Shown here piece by piece: positions 35,132 to 43,525 of a stretch of DNA of 64,000 nt; position 1 is the first letter of the stretch, and every line of letters starts with the position of its first letter. The translations under genes were made by a program, and so were the position numbers. The stretch lies in NCBI GenBank assembly GCA_021324015.1, contig JAJPJX010000116.1, forward strand, positions 32,751 through 96,750, given 5' to 3'. The notes beneath the pieces are model-generated. The model did no database searches and had not been told where the DNA came from. It saw only the letters and a program-made list of their open reading frames with translations. The DNA is from Solibacteraceae bacterium. Lineage in GTDB: Bacteria; Acidobacteriota; Terriglobia; Bryobacterales; Bryobacteraceae.

Positions 35132-36568
35132 ATGTTTGGCAACTATATCAACGGAGAGTGGGTGGAGCGCGGCTCCACGTTTGAGAATCGGAATCCCGCC
35201 AACACCGGCGAGGTGGTCGGCGTTTTCGTGAAGGGCACGCCCCAGGATGTCGAGGACGCCGCCGGCGCGGCGGCCGCAGCCCTGCCCGCCTGGTCCGCCC
35301 TGAGCGGCCCGGCCCGCGGCGCCATCCTCTTCAAAGCTGCCGACATCCTCGACCAGCGCTTCGAACAGGTTTCCGCTGAAATGACCCGCGAGGAGGGCAA
35401 AACCCTCCCCGAAGCCAAGGGTGAGGTGCGCCGCTCCATCAACATCTTTCGCTACTTCGCGGGCGAAGGCTCCCGCATGCCCGGTATGATCGTGCCCTCC
35501 GAGCGCGATCGCGTGCACATGTTCGCTCTGCGCAAACCCGTCGGCGTGGTCGGCCTGGTCACCCCCTGGAACTTCCCCAGCGCCATCCCCGCCTGGAAGC
35601 TGGCCCCCGCGCTCATCTGCGGCAACACCGTGGTGCTGAAACCCGCCTCCGCCGCGCCCCTCAGCGCCTGGCGCATCGTCGAAGCTCTTCACGAAGCCGG
35701 GCTGCCCAAGGGCGTGGTCAATTTTGTGGCTGGCTCCGGCGGCGAGCTCGGCCAGGCCCTCATCCAGGCCAAGCCGCTGAAGGCGGTTTCCTTCACCGGC
35801 TCCTGCCAGATCGGCAACTGGCTGCACGCCGAGGCTTCCAAGCGCCGCCTGCGCATCCAGCTCGAAATGGGCGGCAAGAACCCCACCATCGTGCTCGCCG
35901 ACGCCGATTTCAACCTGGCGGTTGAAAATGTCGCCAACGCCGCCTTCTTCTCCACCGGCCAGAAATGCACGGCCACCAGCCGCGCCATCGTCGAAGACGC
36001 CATCTACGACCGCTTCGTCGCCGCCCTGGTCGAACGCACCCGCAAACTCAAGGTCGGTGACGGCATGCAGCCCGGCGTGCACATTGGCCCCTGCGTCGAT
36101 GAGGCCCAGATGAACACCGTCCTGCGCTATATCGATATCGGCAGGAAGGAAGCCGGCGCCCCCCTGATCGGCGGCCAGCGGCTCACCGGCGATGGCTACG
36201 ACCAGGGCTACTTCGTCGCCCCCACCATCTTCTCCGAAGTCACCGAGCAGATGACCATCGCCCAGGAAGAGATCTTCGGCCCCGTGCTGGCCGTAATGCG
36301 CGCCAAAGACTTCGAGGACGCCATGCGCATCGCCAACAACATCCCCTTCGGCCTGTCCTCTTCCATCCAGACCACCAATCTCTCCCGCGTCTTCGAATAC
36401 GTCTACCGCAGCGAGGCGGGCCTGCTGACCATCAACCTGCCCAGCGCCGGCGTCGAGTACCAGCTTCCCTTCGGCGGCACCAAGGACTCCAGCTTCGGCC
36501 CCAAGGAACAGGGCCCCGCCGCCATGGAATTCTACAGCGACTACAAAACCGTCTATATCAAGTACTGA
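35132..36568 (+). CDS. Aldehyde dehydrogenase, probably 2-oxoglutarate semialdehyde type
   Basis: A 478-residue ALDH. Family blocks seen are TPWNFPSAIPAWKLAPAL, the catalytic Glu in LEMGGKNP (about 246), the catalytic Cys in GQKCTA (about 281) and QEEIFGPVLAV. It oxidizes an aldehyde to the acid with NAD(P). The FAH-family gene five bases downstream fits the last two steps of oxidative pentose or aldarate breakdown, where 2-oxoglutarate semialdehyde becomes 2-oxoglutarate. A lactaldehyde or succinate semialdehyde role is possible. GAGG seven bases before the ATG supports the start. Confidence 0.88.
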   Translation: MFGNYINGEWVERGSTFENRNPANTGEVVGVFVKGTPQDVEDAAGAAAAALPAWSALSGPARGAILFKAADILDQRFEQVSAEMTREEGKTLPEAKGEVRRSINIFRYFAGEGSRMPGMIVPSERDRVHMFALRKPVGVVGLVTPWNFPSAIPAWKLAPALICGNTVVLKPASAAPLSAWRIVEALHEAGLPKGVVNFVAGSGGELGQALIQAKPLKAVSFTGSCQIGNWLHAEASKRRLRIQLEMGGKNPTIVLADADFNLAVENVANAAFFSTGQKCTATSRAIVEDAIYDRFVAALVERTRKLKVGDGMQPGVHIGPCVDEAQMNTVLRYIDIGRKEAGAPLIGGQRLTGDGYDQGYFVAPTIFSEVTEQMTIAQEEIFGPVLAVMRAKDFEDAMRIANNIPFGLSSSIQTTNLSRVFEYVYRSEAGLLTINLPSAGVEYQLPFGGTKDSSFGPKEQGPAAMEFYSDYKTVYIKY

Positions 36569-36573
36569 AATTC

Positions 36574-37419
36574 ATGCGCCTTGGACAAATCAAACCGAAT
36601 GGCGGCGTCATCGCCGCGGTCTTCGAGGGCGACCTCGCCCGGCCCATCCCCAATCACACGCTCTGCGACCTGATTCATCGCGCCGAGGCCGAGGGCGTTT
36701 CCGAGAGCAAGCTGGCCGCGCAGCTCGCCAGCCGCCACGGCGAGCGCCGCACCCCCGTGCTCGCCATTCACCCGCCCGAGGTCTGGGCCTGCGGGTGTAC
36801 CTATGAAATGAGCGCCTCCTTTCGCGATTCCGAGCACGGTACCCGCGAAGGTATGTACGCCTACGTCTACCGCCAGCCGCGCCCCGAGATCTTCTTCAAG
36901 GGCACCTCGCGCGTTTGCGTAGCTTCCGGCCAGCCCATCGGCATCCGCGCGGATTCCAAATTCACCGCGCCCGAGCCCGAGCTCGCCGTGGTGCTGGGCA
37001 GCAGGGGCCGCATCGTGGGGTACACCCTGGCCAACGACGTCTCCGCCTGGGATATCGAGCGCGAAAATGCGCTCTACCTCCCGCAGTCCAAAGTCTATTC
37101 GGCCTGCTGCTCCCTGGGGCCGGTCATCCTCACCGCCGACGAGCTGCCCGATCCCTACAACCTCGAGATGACCTGCACCATCACCCGCGGAGACCAAACC
37201 GTCTTCTCCGGCAGCGTCTCCACCGCCAGGTTGCACCGCCGCTTCGAGACCTTGATCGAATACCTGTTGCGCGCCAACCCCGTGCCCGTCGGCACGGTCC
37301 TGCTCACCGGCACCGGTATCATCGTCCCTGAATCTGCGGCCCTCGCTCCGGGTGACGTGGTTTCCATCCGCATCCCCGAGATCGGCGAGCTCTCCAACCC
37401 GGCCGTGATCGTCGAGTGA
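36574..37419 (+). CDS. Fumarylacetoacetate hydrolase-family protein, possible 2-keto-3-deoxy-pentonate dehydratase
   Basis: A 281-residue FAH-fold enzyme. The metal-binding Glu residues lie in [10 protein letters not shown] (about 130-140), followed by [10 protein letters not shown] with an Asp ligand and [16 protein letters not shown]-fold members hydrolyse C-C bonds or, in pentose-degrading organisms, dehydrate 2-keto-3-deoxy-pentonate to 2-oxoglutarate semialdehyde. The tight coupling with an aldehyde dehydrogenase upstream and the pentonate-type dehydratase at 23617 favour the second role (inference). Its stop overlaps the ferredoxin start as TGATG. Confidence 0.85.
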   Translation: MRLGQIKPNGGVIAAVFEGDLARPIPNHTLCDLIHRAEAEGVSESKLAAQLASRHGERRTPVLAIHPPEVWACGCTYEMSASFRDSEHGTREGMYAYVYRQPRPEIFFKGTSRVCVASGQPIGIRADSKFTAPEPELAVVLGSRGRIVGYTLANDVSAWDIERENALYLPQSKVYSACCSLGPVILTADELPDPYNLEMTCTITRGDQTVFSGSVSTARLHRRFETLIEYLLRANPVPVGTVLLTGTGIIVPESAALAPGDVVSIRIPEIGELSNPAVIVE

Positions 37420-37778
37420 TGGAGCGCCTCCAGCAAATCGCCGCCGGCCTCGGCATCGGCCGCATCCGGCGGCATATCTTTTTGTGCTGCGATCAGACCA
37501 AGCCCAAGTGCTGTCCCAGAGAGGTCGGCCTGGAAGCCTGGGAGTTTCTGAAGAAGCGCTTGGCCGAGCTCGGCCTGCTCTGCGGAGAGAACTGCGTCTA
37601 CCGCACAAAGGTCAATTGCCTGCGCATCTGCGAGCAGGGCCCCATTGCCGTGGTCTATCCGGAGGGCGTCTGGTATCATTCGGCCACCCCCCAGGTCCTG
37701 GAGCGCATCATCCAGGAACACCTGATCGCCGGCCGCCCTGTGGAAGACTATCTCTTCGCCCGCTCGAACACCAGGTAA
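37419..37778 (+). CDS. Thioredoxin-like [2Fe-2S] ferredoxin
   Basis: A 119-residue protein. Cysteines occur in [13 protein letters not shown] near the N-terminus and [10 protein letters not shown] in the C-terminal half, with [10 protein letters not shown] after them, the layout of Shethna-type thioredoxin-like 2Fe-2S ferredoxins. It begins at the ATG that overlaps the FAH stop (a GTG three bases earlier is possible), so it is translated with the sugar-acid genes and may transfer electrons for an Fe-S dehydratase or oxidoreductase (inference). Its 3' end overlaps the convergent methyltransferase gene by 31 bases. Confidence 0.88.
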   Translation: MERLQQIAAGLGIGRIRRHIFLCCDQTKPKCCPREVGLEAWEFLKKRLAELGLLCGENCVYRTKVNCLRICEQGPIAVVYPEGVWYHSATPQVLERIIQEHLIAGRPVEDYLFARSNTR

Positions 37779-38380
37779 TACTGATACGGCAGCAGGTCAT
37801 AGCTCGCTGCCTTGCGAAACCCGGCTGCGGCCAGCTCCCCGATCACCTGCTCCTCGGAGAGCCGCATCTCCAGCGGAGGCCCCATTGGCGTCGGCTTCTT
37901 GAAGAAATCGATGTTCACGATCCGCCCGCCCGGTTTCAGCGCCCGTTCCAGTTTGGCGTAGTACGCCGCGCGGTTTTCGATGTGATGCAGCACGTCGCAG
38001 ATAAAGATCAGGTCCACGGAACGGGCCGCCAGCTTCGGATCGTCCGGGGTTGCCAGCACCGTTTCCAGGTTGGCCGGCGCGTCCCGGCGTGCGTACTCCA
38101 GCAGTTTGGGATCGATGTCCACGGCGTACACCTTGGCTGCCCGCCGTGCCAGCCGCCGCGAAAAATAACCCGTTCCCGCGCCGATATCCGCCACCACGTC
38201 CCCCGGCTTCAGGCGCAGTGCCTCCACCACCTGGTCCGGCAGCTGCCAAAGGTCCCGCTGCGGATCGTTCAAGACCCGTGCGTACTCTTCGGCCGATCGC
38301 GGCGGATGGTGCTGCTGCGCCGTCTGCCCGAACGCCGCCGCCCCCAGCATCAACACCCACAGCCACCTGCTTGGTCTCAT
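37748..38380 (-). CDS. Class I SAM-dependent methyltransferase with an N-terminal signal peptide
   Basis: A 210-residue protein. SAM-binding motif I is [16 protein letters not shown] (about 64-79), followed by VYAVDID, and the post-motif [13 protein letters not shown] is typical of UbiE/COQ5-like enzymes. It opens with [19 protein letters not shown], a clear Sec-type signal peptide, which is odd because SAM is cytoplasmic. Similar signal-bearing methyltransferases are recalled from Acidobacteria; the helix may only anchor the enzyme. The start overlaps the recX stop (ATGA). Substrate unknown. Confidence 0.85.
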   Translation of the reverse strand: MRPSRWLWVLMLGAAAFGQTAQQHHPPRSAEEYARVLNDPQRDLWQLPDQVVEALRLKPGDVVADIGAGTGYFSRRLARRAAKVYAVDIDPKLLEYARRDAPANLETVLATPDDPKLAARSVDLIFICDVLHHIENRAAYYAKLERALKPGGRIVNIDFFKKPTPMGPPLEMRLSEEQVIGELAAAGFRKAASYDLLPYQYYLVFERAKR

Positions 38381-38925
38381 GCCTCCTCCTCGGGTCCCTC
38401 CTCCGGCGGCTCGAAAGCGTCCAGCAGTTCCGGGTTCCGGGCGAACTTCTTCAGTACCCGCACGATGTTACCCGAAGCAAATCCTGCCCGCGCCAGCCGC
38501 CGGTACGCCGCCGCCAGGTCCTTATCCTCCTGAAACAGTCCTTCCCGTGGCGCCAGCCGGTACTTCCGGCGCAGAAAATCCTCGATCAGTTCCTCCTCGT
38601 TGACGTCTTCGTAGACCTTCCGCACGCTGCGCTCGGCCAGCGCCGGCGCCACCCGCCGCTGCCGCAGGTCCGCCAGCACCCGCGCTTTTCCCATACGTTG
38701 GTTCTCCAGCCGCGACACCGCGTAGCTCTCCGCGAATTTCCGGTCGTCCAGGTAGCCGGATTCCTTCAGCCGCGCCAGCGTGGCTTCCACGTCCGCCAGC
38801 CGCTCCGCTCTTCGCCGCAGTTTCTCCCGCAGCTCTCCCGCCGAGTGCGCCCGCCCCGCCAGCAGCCGCAGCGCGTATTCCCACAACCCCTCGCCGTCCA
38901 GCCGCGCCGGCCCTCGCTTCCGCAT
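38377..38925 (-). CDS. recX: Regulatory protein RecX
   Basis: A 182-residue protein with RecX three-helix repeats: EYALRLLAGRAHSAGELREKL at residues about 15-35 and LKESGYLDDRKFAESYAVS about 20 residues later. RecX binds and inhibits RecA filaments. The C-terminus has an extra acidic tail ([11 protein letters not shown]). The ATG at 38925 gives a normal RecX N-terminus; the extended frame upstream has no similarity. No recA is in this window. Confidence 0.88.
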   Translation of the reverse strand: MRKRGPARLDGEGLWEYALRLLAGRAHSAGELREKLRRRAERLADVEATLARLKESGYLDDRKFAESYAVSRLENQRMGKARVLADLRQRRVAPALAERSVRKVYEDVNEEELIEDFLRRKYRLAPREGLFQEDKDLAAAYRRLARAGFASGNIVRVLKKFARNPELLDAFEPPEEGPEEEA

Positions 38926-39065
38926 GGATTCGGATTCCTCTGTCTGATTGTATAAAAGTTTGCCGATAGGGTACCTTAAAAGAAGGGCTCGACAAGAACC
39001 TCGGAGTATACTGAAGCAAGGTCTTCGGTACTCAGGGAAGTCATCGAAACTGGAGGAATTGAGAG

Positions 39066-39371
39066 ATGGAAAGAAATGGCTTCGCAAACTTCCTGCTCGG
39101 GCTGGGCGTCGGTGTCGGCATCGGCATGCTGTTCGCGCCTAAGTCCGGCGGCGAGACCCGGGAGCTGATCAAATCCAAGGCCGGCGAGGGCAAGGATTTC
39201 ATCAAGCAGCGGGCTACCGAGATCAAGGACACGGCCGGCGATCTGGTCGAGAAAGGCAAGGACATGATCGGCAAGCAGAAGGACAGCCTCGCCGACGCAG
39301 TGGCTGCCGGAAAACAGGCCTACCGGGAGGCCATGGCTCCGGAGCCCCCGGTTGAACCCAGCGCTCAATAA
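39066..39371 (+). CDS. YtxH-domain small membrane protein
   Basis: A 101-residue protein. One membrane segment (NFLLGLGVGVGIGMLFAP, residues about 8-25) is followed by KSGGETRELI and a charged helical tail (KSKAGEGKDFIKQRA and onwards), the hallmark of YtxH / gas-vesicle-like small proteins linked with general stress. GGAGGA lies 11 bases before the ATG, with GAGAG nearer. The next gene encodes another single-span coiled-coil protein, so they probably form a pair at the inner membrane. Confidence 0.85.
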   Translation: MERNGFANFLLGLGVGVGIGMLFAPKSGGETRELIKSKAGEGKDFIKQRATEIKDTAGDLVEKGKDMIGKQKDSLADAVAAGKQAYREAMAPEPPVEPSAQ

Positions 39372-39396
39372 TTCGATTCGCGGAAAAATTTTCCCC

Positions 39397-39915
39397 ATGT
39401 CTGAGGACGTGTTCCGGTTCGTTATTGCGGCAGGCGTGGTCCTCGCCGGCATTGCTTTCGTGGTGCAGGCGGCCGTCCTGCTCGCCCTCTATCGCGTGAC
39501 CAAGGGAGGCCAGGACCGCTTCGCGCCGCTCGCCGAGAACGCCGGGCCGATCCTCAGCTCCACTCGTAACTTACTGCAAACACTGGATCAGAACACGCCT
39601 CGCATCAACGAGATTGTGCAGGACATTTCCGCCGTTACCCACTCGGCGCGCGAACAGGCAGCCCGCTTAAACGCGCTGGTCGAGGATGCCACCACGCGCG
39701 CCACCCGCCGCCTGGCGGAACTCGACCAGACCGTGGATCTCGCCGTCGAGCAGGTTGAACAGACCGGCGAATCCGTCAAGCGCGCGGTTCTCCGCCCCTT
39801 GCGCGAGGTCAACGCCATCCTGATCGGGGTCCGCACGGCCGTGCTCACCTACGCTCAGGGAAACCGCCGTCCCTCCGTGGACCACGCCACGCTGGATGAG
39901 GAAATGTTTATCTGA
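39397..39915 (+). CDS. DUF948-like single-span membrane protein with coiled coil
   Basis: A 172-residue protein. One N-terminal membrane helix (residues about 7-30) is followed by long amphipathic helices with heptad character (NAGPILSSTRNLLQTLDQ, ALVEDATTRATRRLAELDQT) and an Arg/Pro segment. This resembles DUF948-type stress proteins that pair with YtxH proteins in many genomes, which matches the neighbour 25 bases upstream. Function unknown. Confidence 0.8.
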   Translation: MSEDVFRFVIAAGVVLAGIAFVVQAAVLLALYRVTKGGQDRFAPLAENAGPILSSTRNLLQTLDQNTPRINEIVQDISAVTHSAREQAARLNALVEDATTRATRRLAELDQTVDLAVEQVEQTGESVKRAVLRPLREVNAILIGVRTAVLTYAQGNRRPSVDHATLDEEMFI

Positions 39916-39932
39916 CTCGCTCGGTCCGCCAA

Positions 39933-39961
39933 TGGAACCGGGCCGCGACCGGAGGGAGGGG
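39933..39961 (+). repeat. Dispersed intergenic repeat, copy 3 (degenerate right arm)
   Basis: The left arm is ACCGGGCC and the loop is close to copy 2, but the right arm reads GGAGGGGG, so pairing is weaker. It lies between the stop codons of the convergent DUF948-like and rpmB genes, unlike copies 1 and 2, which lie upstream of starts. Confidence 0.5.
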
Positions 39962-39963
39962 GA

Positions 39964-40155
39964 TTACGCGGCTTTCTGGATCTTCCCGGAACGGATGCAC
40001 GCCGTGCACACCCGCAGGCGCTTGGTGGCTCCATCGATCACCGCGCGCACCGTTTGCAGGTTGATGTTCCAGCGCCGCTTCGTGACATTATGGGCGTGAC
40101 TGATGCGGTGGCCAAACTGCGGCCCGCGGCCGCAAACTTCACAAACTCGTGCCAT
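39964..40155 (-). CDS. rpmB: 50S ribosomal protein L28 (bL28)
   Basis: A 63-residue protein with typical bL28 features: CEVCGRGPQFGHRISHAHN at the start, KRRWNINLQ in the middle and CTACIRSGKI at the end. The four cysteines in two CxxC pairs mark the zinc-binding form. It stands alone, as rpmB often does in this group. GGAG lies 11 bases before the ATG. Confidence 0.96.
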   Translation of the reverse strand: MARVCEVCGRGPQFGHRISHAHNVTKRRWNINLQTVRAVIDGATKRLRVCTACIRSGKIQKAA

Positions 40156-40189
40156 GCGACAGAAATCTCCTCGGAAGTGCGAAGCTCCT

Positions 40190-40219
40190 ATTTTACCAGC
40201 GCCCCCGTTCCCCCCGCAA
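40190..40219 (-). promoter_or_regulatory. Candidate rpmB promoter
   Basis: Minus strand TTGCGG (40219-40214), 18-base spacer, TAAAAT (40195-40190). Transcription would begin near 40183, leaving a leader of about 28 bases containing the GAGGAG ribosome binding site. By-eye prediction. Confidence 0.45.
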
Positions 40220-40244
40220 CCACACTACACTGAGGAAAGAACCC

Positions 40245-40427
40245 GTGACCGAATTCAATCACATTCACCTGCGCGACGGCGAGGAATGGGTGTGCGGCCG
40301 CACCATGGCCTTTGATCAAATGGAACTCATCCGCTGCGAGGCCCGCGACCCCGATGAGGAGGAGGCCTGCCGCCGCTGCTCGGAACAGATCCTGGCGCAT
40401 TTCGGCGCCGTCATGCACGTTCACTGA
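40245..40427 (+). CDS. Small protein of unknown function with CxxC pair
   Basis: A 60-residue acidic protein starting at GTG nine bases after GAGG. It contains CGRTMAFDQMELIRCEA and ACRRCSEQ, three or four cysteines that could hold a metal or form disulfides. No family recognised. It is divergent from rpmB and followed five bases later by a small membrane protein gene in the same direction. Confidence 0.55.
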   Translation: MTEFNHIHLRDGEEWVCGRTMAFDQMELIRCEARDPDEEEACRRCSEQILAHFGAVMHVH

Positions 40428-40432
40428 ACCGG

Positions 40433-40618
40433 GTGCGGCGCTTCTGGCACAACCTGCTGGCCATCCTGCTGGGCAACCTGTGCTATTTCAGCCTCCAGCG
40501 CTGGCTGCCCGTAGGGGCGCGCCACACCCCCTTCGCCATCGACTGGGGCCTGGCCGTAGACTTCTGGTTCTGCCTGGTCTTTTGGGGCCTGCTCCGCTTC
40601 TTCCGCTACTTCCGCTGA
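40433..40618 (+). CDS. Small membrane protein of unknown function
   Basis: A 61-residue protein starting at GTG, with two predicted membrane segments (about residues 7-22 and 40-57) joined by a short loop with RHTPF. No family recognised. The close spacing to the upstream 60-residue gene suggests co-transcription. It may be missed by annotation because of its size. Confidence 0.5.
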   Translation: MRRFWHNLLAILLGNLCYFSLQRWLPVGARHTPFAIDWGLAVDFWFCLVFWGLLRFFRYFR

Positions 40619-40637
40619 TCCCGTTCCGCGCGGCGGC

Positions 40638-41327
40638 TCAAAAATGCCTCCGCAGATCCTCGAACCGTTCTACCTCCAGCAGCCTCCCGTCCACCCGCCG
40701 GATTTCCTGGCGCTCCAGCGTCCAGGTGTGCGCGTGCGGCACGAACACCGCCCGCAGCCCCGCTTCGAGCGCCGGGTTGATGTCGGATTTCGGACTGTTG
40801 CCCACCATCCACGTGCGCGCCGGGTCCAGCCCCCGCTCCACCACCAGCCGGCGGTAGGCCGCCGCGTCTTTCTCTTTCACGATGGCCGTGTGCGCGAAGT
40901 ACCCCTCCAGCCCCGAGCGGTCCAGCTTCAGTCTCTGCTCCTCCGGGTGCCCTTTGGTGAACAGCGTCAGCTCGTGCCGCCCCGCCAGGTACTCCAGCGT
41001 CTCCGGCACCCCCTCGATCACCTCCATGGGACGCTCCAGAATCCGCTCCGCGAAGGACATCACCGCTTCCAGGTCCCCTTCGCGCACCTCCCGCTCCACC
41101 AGCCGCGCGTAACACTGCTTGAGGTTCCGCCCGAAGTTCAGCGAGCCGTATCCGTGAATCTTCGCATTCGCCAGTTCGATCTCGTCCAGCACCGCCCGCA
41201 CTTCGTGCGGACCCAGCCGCGAGTGGTCCAGGTAGTCGCAAAACTCCGCGAACGCCTGCTCGAAATAGATGTTGTTCTCCCAAAGCGTATCGTCCGCGTC
41301 AATCAGCAAAAAGAACCGTTCGTGCAT
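40638..41327 (-). CDS. HAD-superfamily hydrolase (YjjG-like)
   Basis: A 229-residue haloacid dehalogenase-like phosphatase. Motif I is LIDADDTLW (residues about 8-16), motif II the Thr in LFTKGH (about 121), and motif III/IV GNSPKSDINPA (about 173-183). A helical C1 cap lies between motifs I and II. Such enzymes dephosphorylate nucleotides or sugar phosphates. The ATG at 41327 gives the expected N-terminus right before motif I. It lies downstream of the TonB-like gene with a 19-base gap. Confidence 0.88.
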   Translation of the reverse strand: MHERFFLLIDADDTLWENNIYFEQAFAEFCDYLDHSRLGPHEVRAVLDEIELANAKIHGYGSLNFGRNLKQCYARLVEREVREGDLEAVMSFAERILERPMEVIEGVPETLEYLAGRHELTLFTKGHPEEQRLKLDRSGLEGYFAHTAIVKEKDAAAYRRLVVERGLDPARTWMVGNSPKSDINPALEAGLRAVFVPHAHTWTLERQEIRRVDGRLLEVERFEDLRRHF

Positions 41328-41346
41328 CTCCCCCCGTGGTGCCGCT

Positions 41347-42840
41347 TCACTTCGCCTTTTCCGGCTTGAGCCGGAACGGAATCTCCACGATCACGTCCAC
41401 TGCTACCGGCGCGCCGGCCCGCTCCGCCGGCGCAAATTCCCACTTGGACAAAGCCTCCTCGGCGCTGCGGTCCAGCCGGTCGTCCAGTTTCTGCAACAGG
41501 GCGACTTGCGCCACATGCCCGTCGGTCCCGATCACCCCCCGCAGCCGCACGTTGCCCTCCACCCGGTCCGCCATCGCCGAGGCGTAATACTTGGGGTCCA
41601 CCTTGCGCAGCGGCACCGGCAGGCGCATGGCGCTGTGGGCTCGCTCGGGCAAGTCCCGCTCCGCAAACCACAGGGTCCAGCTCCCCGAGTAGCTGCTCAC
41701 ATTCGGCATCTGGATCGCCAACCGGTAGACCACCCTGCCGGCGAAAGAAGGATCAGGAGGAGGTTCGCTGGCCGCCGCCCCCCCGTCTTCCCCGGGCATC
41801 ACCGGCGCCTGCGTGCGCAGGGCCGCTTGCAGGTTGGCAATCGAGGTCGGCGCCGCGCGCGCCACCAGCACCGGCTTCGCCGGCGCCGGGCCGCCTCCGC
41901 GCACCATTAGGTCCGGTACGAAAATGCGCGCTCCGTTCACCGGCTCGCCGTCCCCGCCTTTATTCCGCACTTCGGGTCCCGCCGAGAACCGTGCCGGCCG
42001 CGACCCTTCCGGCAGGGGCCCCTCCAGCCGCTCGGTGGGAGCCAGCCCCACCACCGCCAGCCGCACGCTGCCGCTCCCCGGCGCCGCGTTCACCGCCGGG
42101 GCATCCGGCAGCGCCGGGGCGCTGCCGCCCCCACCTGCCTCCCCGGCCGGCGTACCTTGCGGGACTGTGAACTGCCGCACTGGCCGCGCCATCTCCGTCG
42201 GCAGCCCAACCGCCCCCCCGCCCGGCTTGGCGCCCGGCAGGACCGGCGCCGCCTCCAGCGCCAGGGGTTTCACCTGTGGACCCGGCTGCTCCTCCGGCGC
42301 TGTGAAAGAGCGCACGGGCCGCGCCATTTTCATCGGTAGCGCCGGCGGCCCGGGCGGCCGCGCCGCCGCAATCTGCGGAGCCGCCTCCAGCGTCAGCGAC
42401 GCCTCCCCGGCCGGCGTCCGCTCCGGCGGTGGCACGAACAGCTTGGGTTTGGGCGGCGGCGCGGGCGCCCGAGGCGCTGGAGCCACCGCCAGCAGGTTCG
42501 GCGACCGCACTTCCTGCTGCAATTCCAGCCGCGGCGCCGGCTCCCAGATCAACTGCCGCGCCCGTGGCGCTTTGGCCTGCGAGACAACCTCCTGCCGCGC
42601 CTTTACCCGCGCCTCCGGCGGCTGCGAAATCCCGTGCCGCTCCAGCGGCGACACGTCCGGCAGCTTCTCCCGGAACGTGTACCACACCAGCTTGTGCTCG
42701 TGGGGCGCGATGACCTGAGCGTAAAGCGAGCGCGGCGCCTCTTCCGCCCCCGGCGGAGGCCCCCACGCCACCCAGCCCAGCAAAGCCCCGTGCAGGACCA
42801 GCGAAGACAGCCCCGGCGCCGGCTTGGGGGTAAACGCCAT
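41347..42840 (-). CDS. TonB C-terminal-domain protein with long Pro/Ala-rich linker
   Basis: A 497-residue protein. A short N-terminal hydrophobic segment (about residues 9-25) is followed by some 350 residues rich in Pro, Ala and Gly, then a TonB-like C-terminal domain (about 400-490) with DPKYYASAMADRVEGNVRL and AEEALSKWEFAPA. TonB proteins carry energy from the inner membrane to outer membrane receptors. The linker holds two related blocks ending PTEMARPVRQFTV and PMKMARPVRSFTA, an internal repeat of about 65 residues. It starts seven bases after the LON-domain gene. No exbB/exbD nearby. Confidence 0.82.
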   Translation of the reverse strand: MAFTPKPAPGLSSLVLHGALLGWVAWGPPPGAEEAPRSLYAQVIAPHEHKLVWYTFREKLPDVSPLERHGISQPPEARVKARQEVVSQAKAPRARQLIWEPAPRLELQQEVRSPNLLAVAPAPRAPAPPPKPKLFVPPPERTPAGEASLTLEAAPQIAAARPPGPPALPMKMARPVRSFTAPEEQPGPQVKPLALEAAPVLPGAKPGGGAVGLPTEMARPVRQFTVPQGTPAGEAGGGGSAPALPDAPAVNAAPGSGSVRLAVVGLAPTERLEGPLPEGSRPARFSAGPEVRNKGGDGEPVNGARIFVPDLMVRGGGPAPAKPVLVARAAPTSIANLQAALRTQAPVMPGEDGGAAASEPPPDPSFAGRVVYRLAIQMPNVSSYSGSWTLWFAERDLPERAHSAMRLPVPLRKVDPKYYASAMADRVEGNVRLRGVIGTDGHVAQVALLQKLDDRLDRSAEEALSKWEFAPAERAGAPVAVDVIVEIPFRLKPEKAK

Positions 42841-42847
42841 CGCGCCC

Positions 42848-43477
42848 TTACGTGGCCCCCCGCTTCCCGCCGAACCCATTCTGCGGCGCGGCCTTCTTCA
42901 TCCGCACAATCTGTTGCTGCCGCGGAATGAATTCCGTCAGGAATTCGCGCAACTCCCGCAGCCGTTCCGCCTCCGAGCGAGTCCGCAGCAGCAGGTTCAG
43001 GAAATCCGTGTCCGGGATTCCCTGCGCCAGTTGAAAACTGAGCTGTTCGTCCTTCAGGTCGGGCTGCCCGTACCCGGGCGTCTCCCCCGTCTCCAGCAGC
43101 GCCCGGTATTGCTCCAGCACCTGCCGCCGCATCTCCTCGGTCACCGGCTCCTGGTCGTCGTCGTCGAAGTATTCCACTTCCCCGCGCAGATACTCCCGCT
43201 CCTCGTTCAGGAACAGGATCTCGAACCGCCGCCGTCCCGACGTCAGGATGTCCATCCGCCCGTCCGGGTATTCCTTCAAAACCTTCTCCACCACGACCGT
43301 GCATCCGGCGTTCACAATCCCCTCGTCTTTCGCCAAAACGATCCCGAACTCCGAGCGGTCGTGGATGGCTTCCCCCACCATCTTCTTGTAGCGCTCTTCG
43401 AAAATATGCAGGGGCAGCGGCGTACGCGGAAAAACCACTACCTGCAGTGGAAACAGCGGGAGTAGCCCGGCCGGCAT
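42848..43477 (-). CDS. LON substrate-binding-domain protein
   Basis: About 209 residues, consisting only of the N-terminal LON domain (LLPLFPLQVVVFPRTPLPLH, then ILTSGRRRFEIL and YLRGEVEYFDDD) plus a short helical tail. There is no ATPase or protease part, as usual for this stand-alone family (peptidase S16, N-terminal). Function unproven, perhaps substrate recognition. The ATG at 43477 starts at MPAGLLPLFPLQ, the expected beginning of the domain. It is divergent from the SDR gene. Confidence 0.9.
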   Translation of the reverse strand: MPAGLLPLFPLQVVVFPRTPLPLHIFEERYKKMVGEAIHDRSEFGIVLAKDEGIVNAGCTVVVEKVLKEYPDGRMDILTSGRRRFEILFLNEEREYLRGEVEYFDDDDQEPVTEEMRRQVLEQYRALLETGETPGYGQPDLKDEQLSFQLAQGIPDTDFLNLLLRTRSEAERLRELREFLTEFIPRQQQIVRMKKAAPQNGFGGKRGAT

Positions 43478-43525
43478 GGTACCATTATTGCGTCTCAAAC
43501 CCGTTCGGGCAATTCACGCCAACTC

